A stretch of DNA of 64,000 nucleotides. It comes from an uncultured Dorea sp. (lineage in GTDB: Bacteria > Bacillota > Clostridia > Lachnospirales > Lachnospiraceae). Each line of letters opens with the position of its first letter. The stretch's first letter is position 1. The stretch lies in assembly GCA_910577685.1 (NCBI GenBank), contig CAJTOH010000018.1, forward strand, positions 1-64,000, given 5' to 3'. Of this stretch, positions 51,100 through 58,169 are shown piece after piece. The notes under the pieces were generated by a model. That model worked only from the letters and a program-made list of their open reading frames with translations. It searched no databases and was not told the DNA's origin. A program made the position numbers and the translations under genes.

Positions 51100-52242
51100 G
51101 TGGAGATGAATTTCAAAGAGCAGATGGGAGATGAGCGTCCGTATTGGAAAGTGGCCGTGAGTCTGGCTTTTAGCCTGATAGGAACAGTTTTGTGCCTTTA
51201 TTTCGGTTATATGCTTCTGGGGTTTTTCATGCCTTTTGTGATCGGATGGTTTATTGCGTCAATTGCCAGCCCTGTGGTGATTTGGCTGGAGAAGAGGATG
51301 AAGCTGATTAAGAAATGGGGATCTGCGCTGATTATTATCTGCGTTCTGGGCGGGGTAGGTTTATTGATCTATCTGATTGCCAGCACAGTTTCCCGGGAGA
51401 TCATGAGTTTGATGCAGAATATGCCGGATATGTATCAGGATCTGGAAGCAGGGATGGAGTCTATCGGAGAGAGCTTAAAAGGCGTCTTTAAGCTGCTTCC
51501 GGCAGGAGTTCAGGAGGCATGGCATACGATGATGGACAACTTGGAACAGGTCATGGGGGATATAATCGGGAAGCTCAGCGAGCCGACGGTTTCGGCGGCG
51601 GGAAGATTTGCAAAGAGTATTCCGTCGGCTTTGATTGCGACTATCGTGACATTTATCTCAGCGTATTTTTTTATTGCGGAGCGGGAGGACGTAATCCTGT
51701 GGGCGAAGCGGATTGCGCCTAACGCATTGGTAAGCCGGATGACAATGGTGGTCGATAATCTGAAATATGCCGTAGGGGGATATTTTAAGGCGCAGCTTAA
51801 GATTATGGTGGTGGTCTATGCGCTACTGCTGGCCGGATTTTTGATACTTAGGATTCATTTTGCCTTTTTGTTGGCTTTTTTAATCGCTTTCCTTGATTTC
51901 CTGCCGTTTTTTGGGACGGGGACGGCGCTGCTTCCATGGGCTGTCTATAAGTTTATGATGGGCGATTACAAACTGGTTGCAGGGCTGCTTATCCTATACG
52001 GCGTCACCCAGCTTGTACGGCAGTTGATTCAGCCCAAATTAGTGGGAGACAGCATGGGATTAAAGCCCCTTGTCACTCTGGTATTGCTTTATGCCGGATA
52101 TAAGGCGGGCGGAGTGTTTGCAATGATATTTGCAGTGCCAGTGGGATTGATCGTTATTAATCTTTATAAGGCGGGTGCGTTCGATTATATTCTGGACGAC
52201 GTGAAGATACTGGCGGAAGGCATAATGAGCCTTCGGAATTGA
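51100..52242 (+). CDS. AI-2E/YtvI-family membrane protein
   Basis: This 380-aa protein has about eight membrane spans: two near 20-65, one near 70-92, one near 180-198, and a cluster from about 235 to the end. A helical extracellular or cytosolic middle region lies between. The C-terminal spans with FLPFFGTGTALLPW and GVTQLVRQLIQPKLVGDSMGLKPL are characteristic. Sporulation protein YtvI and AI-2 exporter TqsA are both in the family, and exact cargo is unknown. GTG 51100 is taken because GAGGTG lies eight bases upstream; ATG 51106 is the alternative. Confidence 0.85.
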   Translation: MEMNFKEQMGDERPYWKVAVSLAFSLIGTVLCLYFGYMLLGFFMPFVIGWFIASIASPVVIWLEKRMKLIKKWGSALIIICVLGGVGLLIYLIASTVSREIMSLMQNMPDMYQDLEAGMESIGESLKGVFKLLPAGVQEAWHTMMDNLEQVMGDIIGKLSEPTVSAAGRFAKSIPSALIATIVTFISAYFFIAEREDVILWAKRIAPNALVSRMTMVVDNLKYAVGGYFKAQLKIMVVVYALLLAGFLILRIHFAFLLAFLIAFLDFLPFFGTGTALLPWAVYKFMMGDYKLVAGLLILYGVTQLVRQLIQPKLVGDSMGLKPLVTLVLLYAGYKAGGVFAMIFAVPVGLIVINLYKAGAFDYILDDVKILAEGIMSLRN

Positions 52243-52287
52243 GGCGTGCATCTGCGGTGAAGAATCAAAGTATGATGGGGGAAAAGT

Positions 52288-53838
52288 ATGGAGAAGATCA
52301 TAGAGGAATTCAAAGAAGATCTTGCGCAGTTTCGGGAGATGACAGACAAATTTTATGCAAAGGAAGTCAGCGTAAAGGAGTACAAAGGATTTTCCGGCGG
52401 TTTCGGAAGCTATGCGCAGAAGGGCGGCGAGGCGAGTATGCTCCGTCTCCGCCTGCCGGGGGGACGGCTTGATAAAGAAAAATTAAAGTTTATCGTTGAT
52501 TCCATTGATGAGTATGGGATTGAGAAGGTACATTTTACAACGTGCCAGACCGTCCAGTTCCACAATCTCAGTGCAAAGACCGTCTGTGAGATCATGGAGA
52601 AAGCCTTTGACGCGGGCATTATTACAAGAGGGGGCGGGGGAGATTTCCCGAGAAATGTCATGGTATCTCCGCTGTCCGGAGTGGAACAAGGAGAATATTT
52701 TGACGTAATGCCGTATGCTTTAGCGGTTTCGGATTATTTGCTGGGGATGATCAAGGCTGTGAAGCTGCCGAGGAAGCTGAAAGTGTGCTTTTCGAATTCT
52801 CCCGCCAACGAGCCCCATGCGACGTTTCGTGATCTGGGATTTGCGGCGAATCCGGAGGGAACCTTCGACGTGTACAGCGCGGGCGGGCTGGGCAACAATC
52901 CGCGTATGGGAGTGAAGGTCGCCGAACAGGTTTCGCCGTCGGAGGTATTGTACTATGTGAAAGCGATGATAGACACATTCGTTGCCTACGGCAATTATGA
53001 GAGCCGGGCCAAGGCAAGAACCAGATACATGCAGGAAAGTTTAGGCATAGAAGGCTATAAGAAGGCATACCTTGAGAAGCTTGAGCAGGTAAAGTCAAAG
53101 GAAGACCTGACGATTCATGCCGATGCGCATCCGGTTAAGAAGGCCGGATGCGGGGCATGCCCTCATGAGGAGGGGACTCGGAAAAGATTGATTCCCCAGA
53201 AGCAGGCAGGCCTCTATGCAGCGGCATATCATCCCGTCGGCGGAGTGCCTGAGGCATCGAAGTTTAAAGAGATTTATGAGACGATTCGGGATATGGAGGA
53301 TGTGGAGATCCGTCTAGCGCCTGATGAGACGATATATTTTATCAATCTTAACGGCAAAGAGGCGGAGAAGGTTCTTGCGGTTACCGCAGACGGCGCGGGG
53401 AATCTTTTCGAGACCTCTGTCGCTTGTATCGGCGCAGCTGTCTGTCAGGTGGGGCTTAGGGATTCCCAAGGCGTCCTTGCCAAGATAATAGAGGAAGTCA
53501 GAAAGTATGATTTTGCGGACGGAGTATTGCCGAGAATCCATATCTCCGGCTGTACGTCCTCCTGCGGAACCCACCAGATCGGAACCCTTGGTTTTCACGG
53601 CGGAGTGAAGCGGGTGAATAACGCGGCGCAGCCGGCATTTACCTTCCATGTGAACGGTTCTGACAGAGAAGGCGAGGAACGCTTCGGAGAACAGTGGGGA
53701 ATGATGCTTGAAAAAGACCTGCCGGCATTTTTCGCGGAACTTGGACAGGCAGTCGCGGCAGAGGACAGGACGTTTGACACATGGTTTTTAGAAGATCCTG
53801 GGAAACTTCGGAAGATTGCGGAAAAATATTTTTATTAA
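52288..53838 (+). CDS. siroheme [4Fe-4S] nitrite/sulfite reductase-like protein
   Basis: This 516-aa protein has the two-fold ferrodoxin-like repeat of sulfite/nitrite reductases. The first half has GIEKVHFTTCQTVQFHNLS and RNVMVSPLSGVEQGEYFDV; the second half carries the cluster/siroheme cysteines CIGAAVC and GCTSSCGTHQIG (C-x5-C ... C-x3-C). A middle segment GCGACPHEEGTRKRLIPQKQAGLY looks like a further cysteine pair. It is a single gene with no flavoprotein partner, so electrons probably come from ferredoxin. Sulfite or nitrite assimilation is expected; the exact substrate is open. The final C-terminus has no ferredoxin domain. Confidence 0.88.
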   Translation: MEKIIEEFKEDLAQFREMTDKFYAKEVSVKEYKGFSGGFGSYAQKGGEASMLRLRLPGGRLDKEKLKFIVDSIDEYGIEKVHFTTCQTVQFHNLSAKTVCEIMEKAFDAGIITRGGGGDFPRNVMVSPLSGVEQGEYFDVMPYALAVSDYLLGMIKAVKLPRKLKVCFSNSPANEPHATFRDLGFAANPEGTFDVYSAGGLGNNPRMGVKVAEQVSPSEVLYYVKAMIDTFVAYGNYESRAKARTRYMQESLGIEGYKKAYLEKLEQVKSKEDLTIHADAHPVKKAGCGACPHEEGTRKRLIPQKQAGLYAAAYHPVGGVPEASKFKEIYETIRDMEDVEIRLAPDETIYFINLNGKEAEKVLAVTADGAGNLFETSVACIGAAVCQVGLRDSQGVLAKIIEEVRKYDFADGVLPRIHISGCTSSCGTHQIGTLGFHGGVKRVNNAAQPAFTFHVNGSDREGEERFGEQWGMMLEKDLPAFFAELGQAVAAEDRTFDTWFLEDPGKLRKIAEKYFY

Positions 53839-53854
53839 GCTTAAGACGAGTCAG

Positions 53855-53899
53855 AAAGGGTCAGGGGAAATGAAACTTGAAACATTCCCCTGACCCTTT
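53855..53899. terminator. bidirectional terminator between the siroheme reductase and purC
   Basis: AAAGGGTCAGGGGAA (53855-53869) and TTCCCCTGACCCTTT (53885-53899) form a perfect 15-bp stem shared by two convergent genes. Confidence 0.9.
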
Positions 53900-53917
53900 G
53901 CATGTATTTAGAAGCTC

Positions 53918-54778
53918 TTATAATCTCTCTGAGGTCAGCATCTCATAGGCCTGCAGATACTTGTCAATCGTCTTGCGGACGATCTCCTGAGGCAGAGTCC
54001 AGTCGTTGTCCGGATTGGCTTTCAGCCAGTCGCGGGCGAACTGTTTGTCGAAGGAGGGCTGTCCATGGCCTGGTTCGTATTGGTCGGCAGGCCAGAAGCG
54101 GGAGCTGTCCGGCGTCAGCATCTCATCGCCGATGACCAGTTCGTCGTTCTCGTCCAGACCGAATTCAAACTTGGTATCCGCTATGATGATACCGCGGGTA
54201 AGGGCGTAATCCGCACACTTCTGATAGAGGGCGAGGGTGCAGTCCCGAAGCTTTGCGGCATATTCCTCGCCCTTTCCCGGGAAATATTTCTCTAAATGGT
54301 CGATACTCTGTTCATATGAAATGTTCTCGTCATGGTCTCCGATCTCAGCCTTCGTAGACGGCGTGTATATTGGCTGCGGCAGCTTATCGGACTCCTTCAA
54401 TCCTTCCGGCAGGCGGATATTGCATACCGTGCCGTCTTTCTGGTAACTGGCCCAGCCGCTTCCGGTGATATAACCGCGGACGATACATTCGATGGGGAGC
54501 ATCCTGAGTTTCTTACACATCATACTATTCCCGTCAAACTTGGGAGTCCGGAAGAATTCCGGCATATCCTTTACATCTGTTGAAATCATATGGTTTGGGA
54601 GGATGTCTTTTGTCATGTCAAACCAGAACCGGGACATCTGGGTCAGGACGGTTCCTTTTTTGGTCACATCATTTTTAAGGATCACATCAAAACAACTGAT
54701 ACGGTCTGTGGCGACCATAATCAGGCTGTCGCCGTTGTCGTAGATTTCGCGTACTTTTCCTTCTTTGATTGGTTTCAT
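53918..54778 (-). CDS. purC: phosphoribosylaminoimidazole-succinocarboxamide synthase
   Basis: This 286-aa purine-pathway enzyme joins aspartate to CAIR with ATP. It begins with the ATP-binding KEGKVREIYDNGDSLIMVATDRISCFDVI. CIVRGYITGSGWASYQKDGTV and IADTKFEFGLDENDELVIGDEMLTPDSSRFWP contain the usual signatures. Length matches the longer, yeast/clostridial form. Other pur genes are absent, so it is isolated here. Confidence 0.97.
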   Translation of the reverse strand: MKPIKEGKVREIYDNGDSLIMVATDRISCFDVILKNDVTKKGTVLTQMSRFWFDMTKDILPNHMISTDVKDMPEFFRTPKFDGNSMMCKKLRMLPIECIVRGYITGSGWASYQKDGTVCNIRLPEGLKESDKLPQPIYTPSTKAEIGDHDENISYEQSIDHLEKYFPGKGEEYAAKLRDCTLALYQKCADYALTRGIIIADTKFEFGLDENDELVIGDEMLTPDSSRFWPADQYEPGHGQPSFDKQFARDWLKANPDNDWTLPQEIVRKTIDKYLQAYEMLTSERL

Positions 54779-54943
54779 TATAGTCTTCCTCTCTTTGTCA
54801 TAGTGTTTGTCATAGGCTTTGCTATAGTATATAGATAAACAGATTTTTGAAGAAAAATCAATATATTTTCATAAATTATTGGATGAAATCTGGTCAGGAG
54901 GCGGCAGGGGCGTATATTACGGGGCCGGCTCCGGTTCTTACGG

Positions 54944-56290
54944 TCACTGCAAGGGAAAATAAAGTTTAACCTCGAAATGTTCTTTTTCCTGCATTACCTG
55001 CAGACGCCCGTGTAAGAGCCTTATCATTCTGTCTACATTTCTTAAACCGATATTGCTGCTGTCTATATGGGGAGATTCGATCTTGATCAGATTCGTGACA
55101 GAGACGATGAATTCTGCGTCCTGAACCCTGCCGGATACGGTGACTGTGCGCCGTTTATCCCCGTATTTTAAAATATTGGAGAACAGGTTGTTGAAGATCC
55201 TCTTTAGCATGGTCTTGTCGCTTTGCAGTACGCCGGAGGTATCGGGCAGGTCTAACGCGGGAGTGAATCCTGCCAGCCGGATAAAATCGCAGTGCTCCTC
55301 AAGGCATTGCTTAATAAAATCGGTAGAAAGCCACGCAATATCAGGCATCTCGTTTTCTTCCGCCACCAGCGCATATTCAAACATTCGGTCAGTAAGCTCC
55401 TTGATGTCTTCTGCCTTTTTCAGGCATCGATCCAGATATTCTTCCTGCGTCTGCGGATTGCGCTTTAACTTAAGAACCTCCAGATACCCGTTTAATATGG
55501 TAAGAGGAGTGCGCAGATCATGGGAGAGGGCTGTGATTAAGTCTTGATTGGCTTTGCGGCTCTCCTGTTCCTTACGGATGTTGTCAGATAAGGATTCACG
55601 CAGATGATTCAGTTCTTTGGCAAGGATTCCGATCTCATTGCCGCCGAGATCAGGGAACTCATGGGTCAGGTCTCCTGCGGACATGGTGAGAATCTCGTCT
55701 TTCAGTATCAGAATCTGTTTCATCTTCCGGTTCAGGAAGAAAAGGATGATGAAAAGAAACAGGGCGGCGGACAGGAAAAGGCAGAGAAACAGGAGGGGAT
55801 ATATGAACAATGTACGTTCATAGTTATAAATCATGATTTCTGCGGTTCCGTTTGCAAATTCCAGAGGGAAATCCAGTACAATTTCTCCGTCGCCGCCGGT
55901 AAGGCGGTATCCGATATTGAAAAGAAAGAGAAAACTATCGGTTTCCATGGCGGGCGCAAATCTTCCTGCACGGAATAAGCCGTCGCCGCCATAGATATAG
56001 ATGCCGGTATATTCATTTACAAGGTCAAAGAACGGCTGTACCGCCGCCACGGCTTCGGTATCTTCTTCGGAGTCCGGAATGTTGTAGTTAAGGGCTTCTT
56101 TGGCAAGCATATCCTTAAAGTCCTTATCGTTTATCTGTACGTAGAAGAGATTGAGCCGCTCGGCAGTTTCGCAGATGTTCCATTTGTTCAGCCACAGTAT
56201 TTCAAAAAAGGCGAAAGAGAGAAGCAGCGTGCACAGAATCATGATTGCGGATTGTGTGCGGATCTTTAGATTCCTGAATCGTCTAATCAC
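54944..56290 (-). CDS. sensor histidine kinase
   Basis: This 448-aa protein has transmembrane spans at about 13-30 and 165-187 enclosing an extracytoplasmic sensor of about 130 residues. HAMP (about 190-240), a dimerisation/phosphoacceptor helix with LSHDLRTPLTILNGYLEVL (His about 256) and an ATPase domain follow. In the ATPase the usual N box is NNLFSNILKYG, and the G region is short (IGLRNVDRMIRLLHG). Starts at GTG, overlapping the response regulator stop by eight bases. It pairs with the regulator upstream; the signal is unknown, but the divergent envelope genes hint at cell-wall state. Confidence 0.93.
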   Translation of the reverse strand: MIRRFRNLKIRTQSAIMILCTLLLSFAFFEILWLNKWNICETAERLNLFYVQINDKDFKDMLAKEALNYNIPDSEEDTEAVAAVQPFFDLVNEYTGIYIYGGDGLFRAGRFAPAMETDSFLFLFNIGYRLTGGDGEIVLDFPLEFANGTAEIMIYNYERTLFIYPLLFLCLFLSAALFLFIILFFLNRKMKQILILKDEILTMSAGDLTHEFPDLGGNEIGILAKELNHLRESLSDNIRKEQESRKANQDLITALSHDLRTPLTILNGYLEVLKLKRNPQTQEEYLDRCLKKAEDIKELTDRMFEYALVAEENEMPDIAWLSTDFIKQCLEEHCDFIRLAGFTPALDLPDTSGVLQSDKTMLKRIFNNLFSNILKYGDKRRTVTVSGRVQDAEFIVSVTNLIKIESPHIDSSNIGLRNVDRMIRLLHGRLQVMQEKEHFEVKLYFPLQ

Positions 56291-56993
56291 AACGATACCC
56301 CTTTCCCCAGACTGTTTTAATCAGCGCCGGATTTTTTGGATCTTTTTCGATCTTGAGGCGCAGGTTACGGATATGGACCATGACCGTATTGTTGGCACCG
56401 TAATAGTATGGTTCATTCCACACTGATTCGTAGAGATGCTGTGCGGAGAAGATCTGGCCGCGGTGCTTTACCAGAAGAAGCAGCATGGCGTACTCCGTGT
56501 CTGTCAGGACAAGGGGGACGCTGCCAAACGTAACTTCCTCTTTTGCCTCGTCGATGGTTAGATGATGAAAGACAAGGGGGGATTTGGCCGGCTCTGTCTT
56601 CGGCGCGGTATTTTTTCCGCGGTAGACCTGATAACGGCGGATCAGCGCCTTGGCGCGGCTTATGAGTTCGTTGTAAGAAAATGGTTTGGCAAGGTAATCG
56701 TCGCCGCCGCTTGAGAACCCCAGGGTTTTGTCACTGTCTTTCGTGCGGGCGCTTAAGAACAGGATCGGAGCGTTGCTGTTCTTGCGGATCTCTATGCAGG
56801 TCTGGTATCCGTTGAGCCCCGGCATCATGATATCCAGAATAATCAGGTCGAAATCCTTCTTCTCTGTAAGGTTTAAAGCATGCTGTCCGTCGCAGGCTTC
56901 CTCAATGTCAAAGCCTTCCCCTTCCAGCAGGATATGGATGATCTCCCGGATCTCCGGGTTGTCGTCTGCGATTAAGATGCGAGATGTTTCCAT
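56283..56993 (-). CDS. OmpR/PhoB-family response regulator
   Basis: This 236-aa protein has a receiver domain with the acidic pair near 10-11, phospho-Asp in LIILDIMMPGLNG (about 53) and Lys in LAKPFSYNEL (about 103). A C-terminal winged helix follows (about 140-235), ending VMVHIRNLRLKIEKDPKNPALIKTVWGKGYRC. It forms an operon with the kinase that follows. The intergenic region to the divergent glycosyltransferase contains three TTAAGA repeats that may be its binding sites. Confidence 0.95.
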   Translation of the reverse strand: METSRILIADDNPEIREIIHILLEGEGFDIEEACDGQHALNLTEKKDFDLIILDIMMPGLNGYQTCIEIRKNSNAPILFLSARTKDSDKTLGFSSGGDDYLAKPFSYNELISRAKALIRRYQVYRGKNTAPKTEPAKSPLVFHHLTIDEAKEEVTFGSVPLVLTDTEYAMLLLLVKHRGQIFSAQHLYESVWNEPYYYGANNTVMVHIRNLRLKIEKDPKNPALIKTVWGKGYRCD

Positions 56994-57057
56994 GTTGTGA
57001 ACTCCTTTGTGTTTTCTTATCTTAGTATAACAGTTTTTGGAAAATCATTAGAAGTTC

Positions 57058-57109
57058 TTAAGAATTTTTAAGATTTATTTTTGCCGTTTCTTAAGAGACG
57101 CGGTGTAAA
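57058..57109. promoter_or_regulatory. TTAAGA repeats in the divergent two-component/glycosyltransferase promoter
   Basis: TTAAGA occurs at 57058, 57068 and 57091. The first two are one helical turn apart, as expected for OmpR-type dimers. Minus strand: -10 TATACT about 30 bp inside, for the regulator gene. Plus strand: TTGCCG (57081-57086), 17 bp, TGTAAA (57104-57109), with the third repeat in its spacer. Confidence 0.45.
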
Positions 57110-57203
57110 GTATCCGGATGAAGGGAAAAATATAGAAAATATTTTGGAAACACAGGATTTCTAAAAAGAACGTTGGGAGAACAAGAAGCAGGAGGTATGT
57201 AAG

Positions 57204-58169
57204 ATGAGCAGAATAAGTGTTGTAATTCCATGTTTTAATGAAGAAGAAGCTCTTCCCGTATATTACCGCGCCATGTGCCGGGTGATGAAAGAGATGCCGG
57301 GGGAAGAATTTGAATTGATTTTCGTAGACGACGGTTCTTCAGACAGAACCCTTCCGATATTGAAGGAGATGAATAAGGCGGACGGACGCTGCCGGTATCT
57401 GTCTTTTTCCAGAAATTTTGGGAAGGAGGCGGCGATCTATGCGGGACTTAAAAATTCTGCCGGGGATTATGTGGCTACGATGGATGTAGATATGCAGGAT
57501 CCGCCGGGACTTTTGCCGGAAATGTACCGGATTCTTAAGGAAGAGAATTATGACAGCGTGGCGACCAGACGTTCCACAAGGGCGGGGGAACCGCTGCTGC
57601 GTTCCTTCCTGTCGGAGGGGTTCTATAAATTTATCAACCGCATTTCCAAGACGGAGATTGTAAACGGCGCGAGGGATTATCGTTTGATGAAGCGAAAGAT
57701 GGTGGACGCGGTGCTTGCCATGAGCGAGTACAACCGTTTTTCAAAGGGTATCTTTGAGTGGGTGGGATTTTCCACCAAATGGCTGGAATTCCGGAATGTG
57801 GGACGCTGCGCCGGACAGACGAAGTGGTCCGTGAGGAAGTTGTTTTCTTATTCTTTGGAAGGGATTACTGGTTTTTCCGTGGCTCCCTTGTCTTTGGCGT
57901 CGGTTGTGGGGATAGCTTTCTGCGCGCTGTCTTTTCTGATGATTCTGGTGATCGTCGTGAGGACGCTGGTCTGGGGCGATCCCGTGTCCGGATGGCCGTC
58001 GCTGGTGTGCATTATCTTTATGGTGAGCGGAATACAGCTTTTCTGCACGGGAATTGTAGGCGAGTATCTCTCTAAGACGTATCTGGAGACGAAGCGCAGA
58101 CCGATCTTTATATTAAAAGATTCCAGTGAAGAGAAAGAGGGTGACGGACATGAGGCGGCTTCGGTATAG
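57204..58169 (+). CDS. GT2 polyprenyl-phosphate glycosyltransferase (CsbB/GtrB-like)
   Basis: This 321-aa protein has a GT-A domain with IPCFNEEEALPVYYRAM, VDDGSSDRTLPIL and the DxD-type MDVDMQDPPGLLPEM. Two C-terminal membrane helices (about 228-255 and 265-290) and a short cytosolic tail follow. CsbB and GtrB load a sugar onto undecaprenyl phosphate on the inner face. The next gene encodes a YfhO-type GT-C protein, and in Bacillus the CsbB-YfhO pair decorates lipoteichoic acid with GlcNAc. The stop overlaps the yfhO start by 20 bases. AGGAGG precedes the ATG. Confidence 0.9.
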   Translation: MSRISVVIPCFNEEEALPVYYRAMCRVMKEMPGEEFELIFVDDGSSDRTLPILKEMNKADGRCRYLSFSRNFGKEAAIYAGLKNSAGDYVATMDVDMQDPPGLLPEMYRILKEENYDSVATRRSTRAGEPLLRSFLSEGFYKFINRISKTEIVNGARDYRLMKRKMVDAVLAMSEYNRFSKGIFEWVGFSTKWLEFRNVGRCAGQTKWSVRKLFSYSLEGITGFSVAPLSLASVVGIAFCALSFLMILVIVVRTLVWGDPVSGWPSLVCIIFMVSGIQLFCTGIVGEYLSKTYLETKRRPIFILKDSSEEKEGDGHEAASV

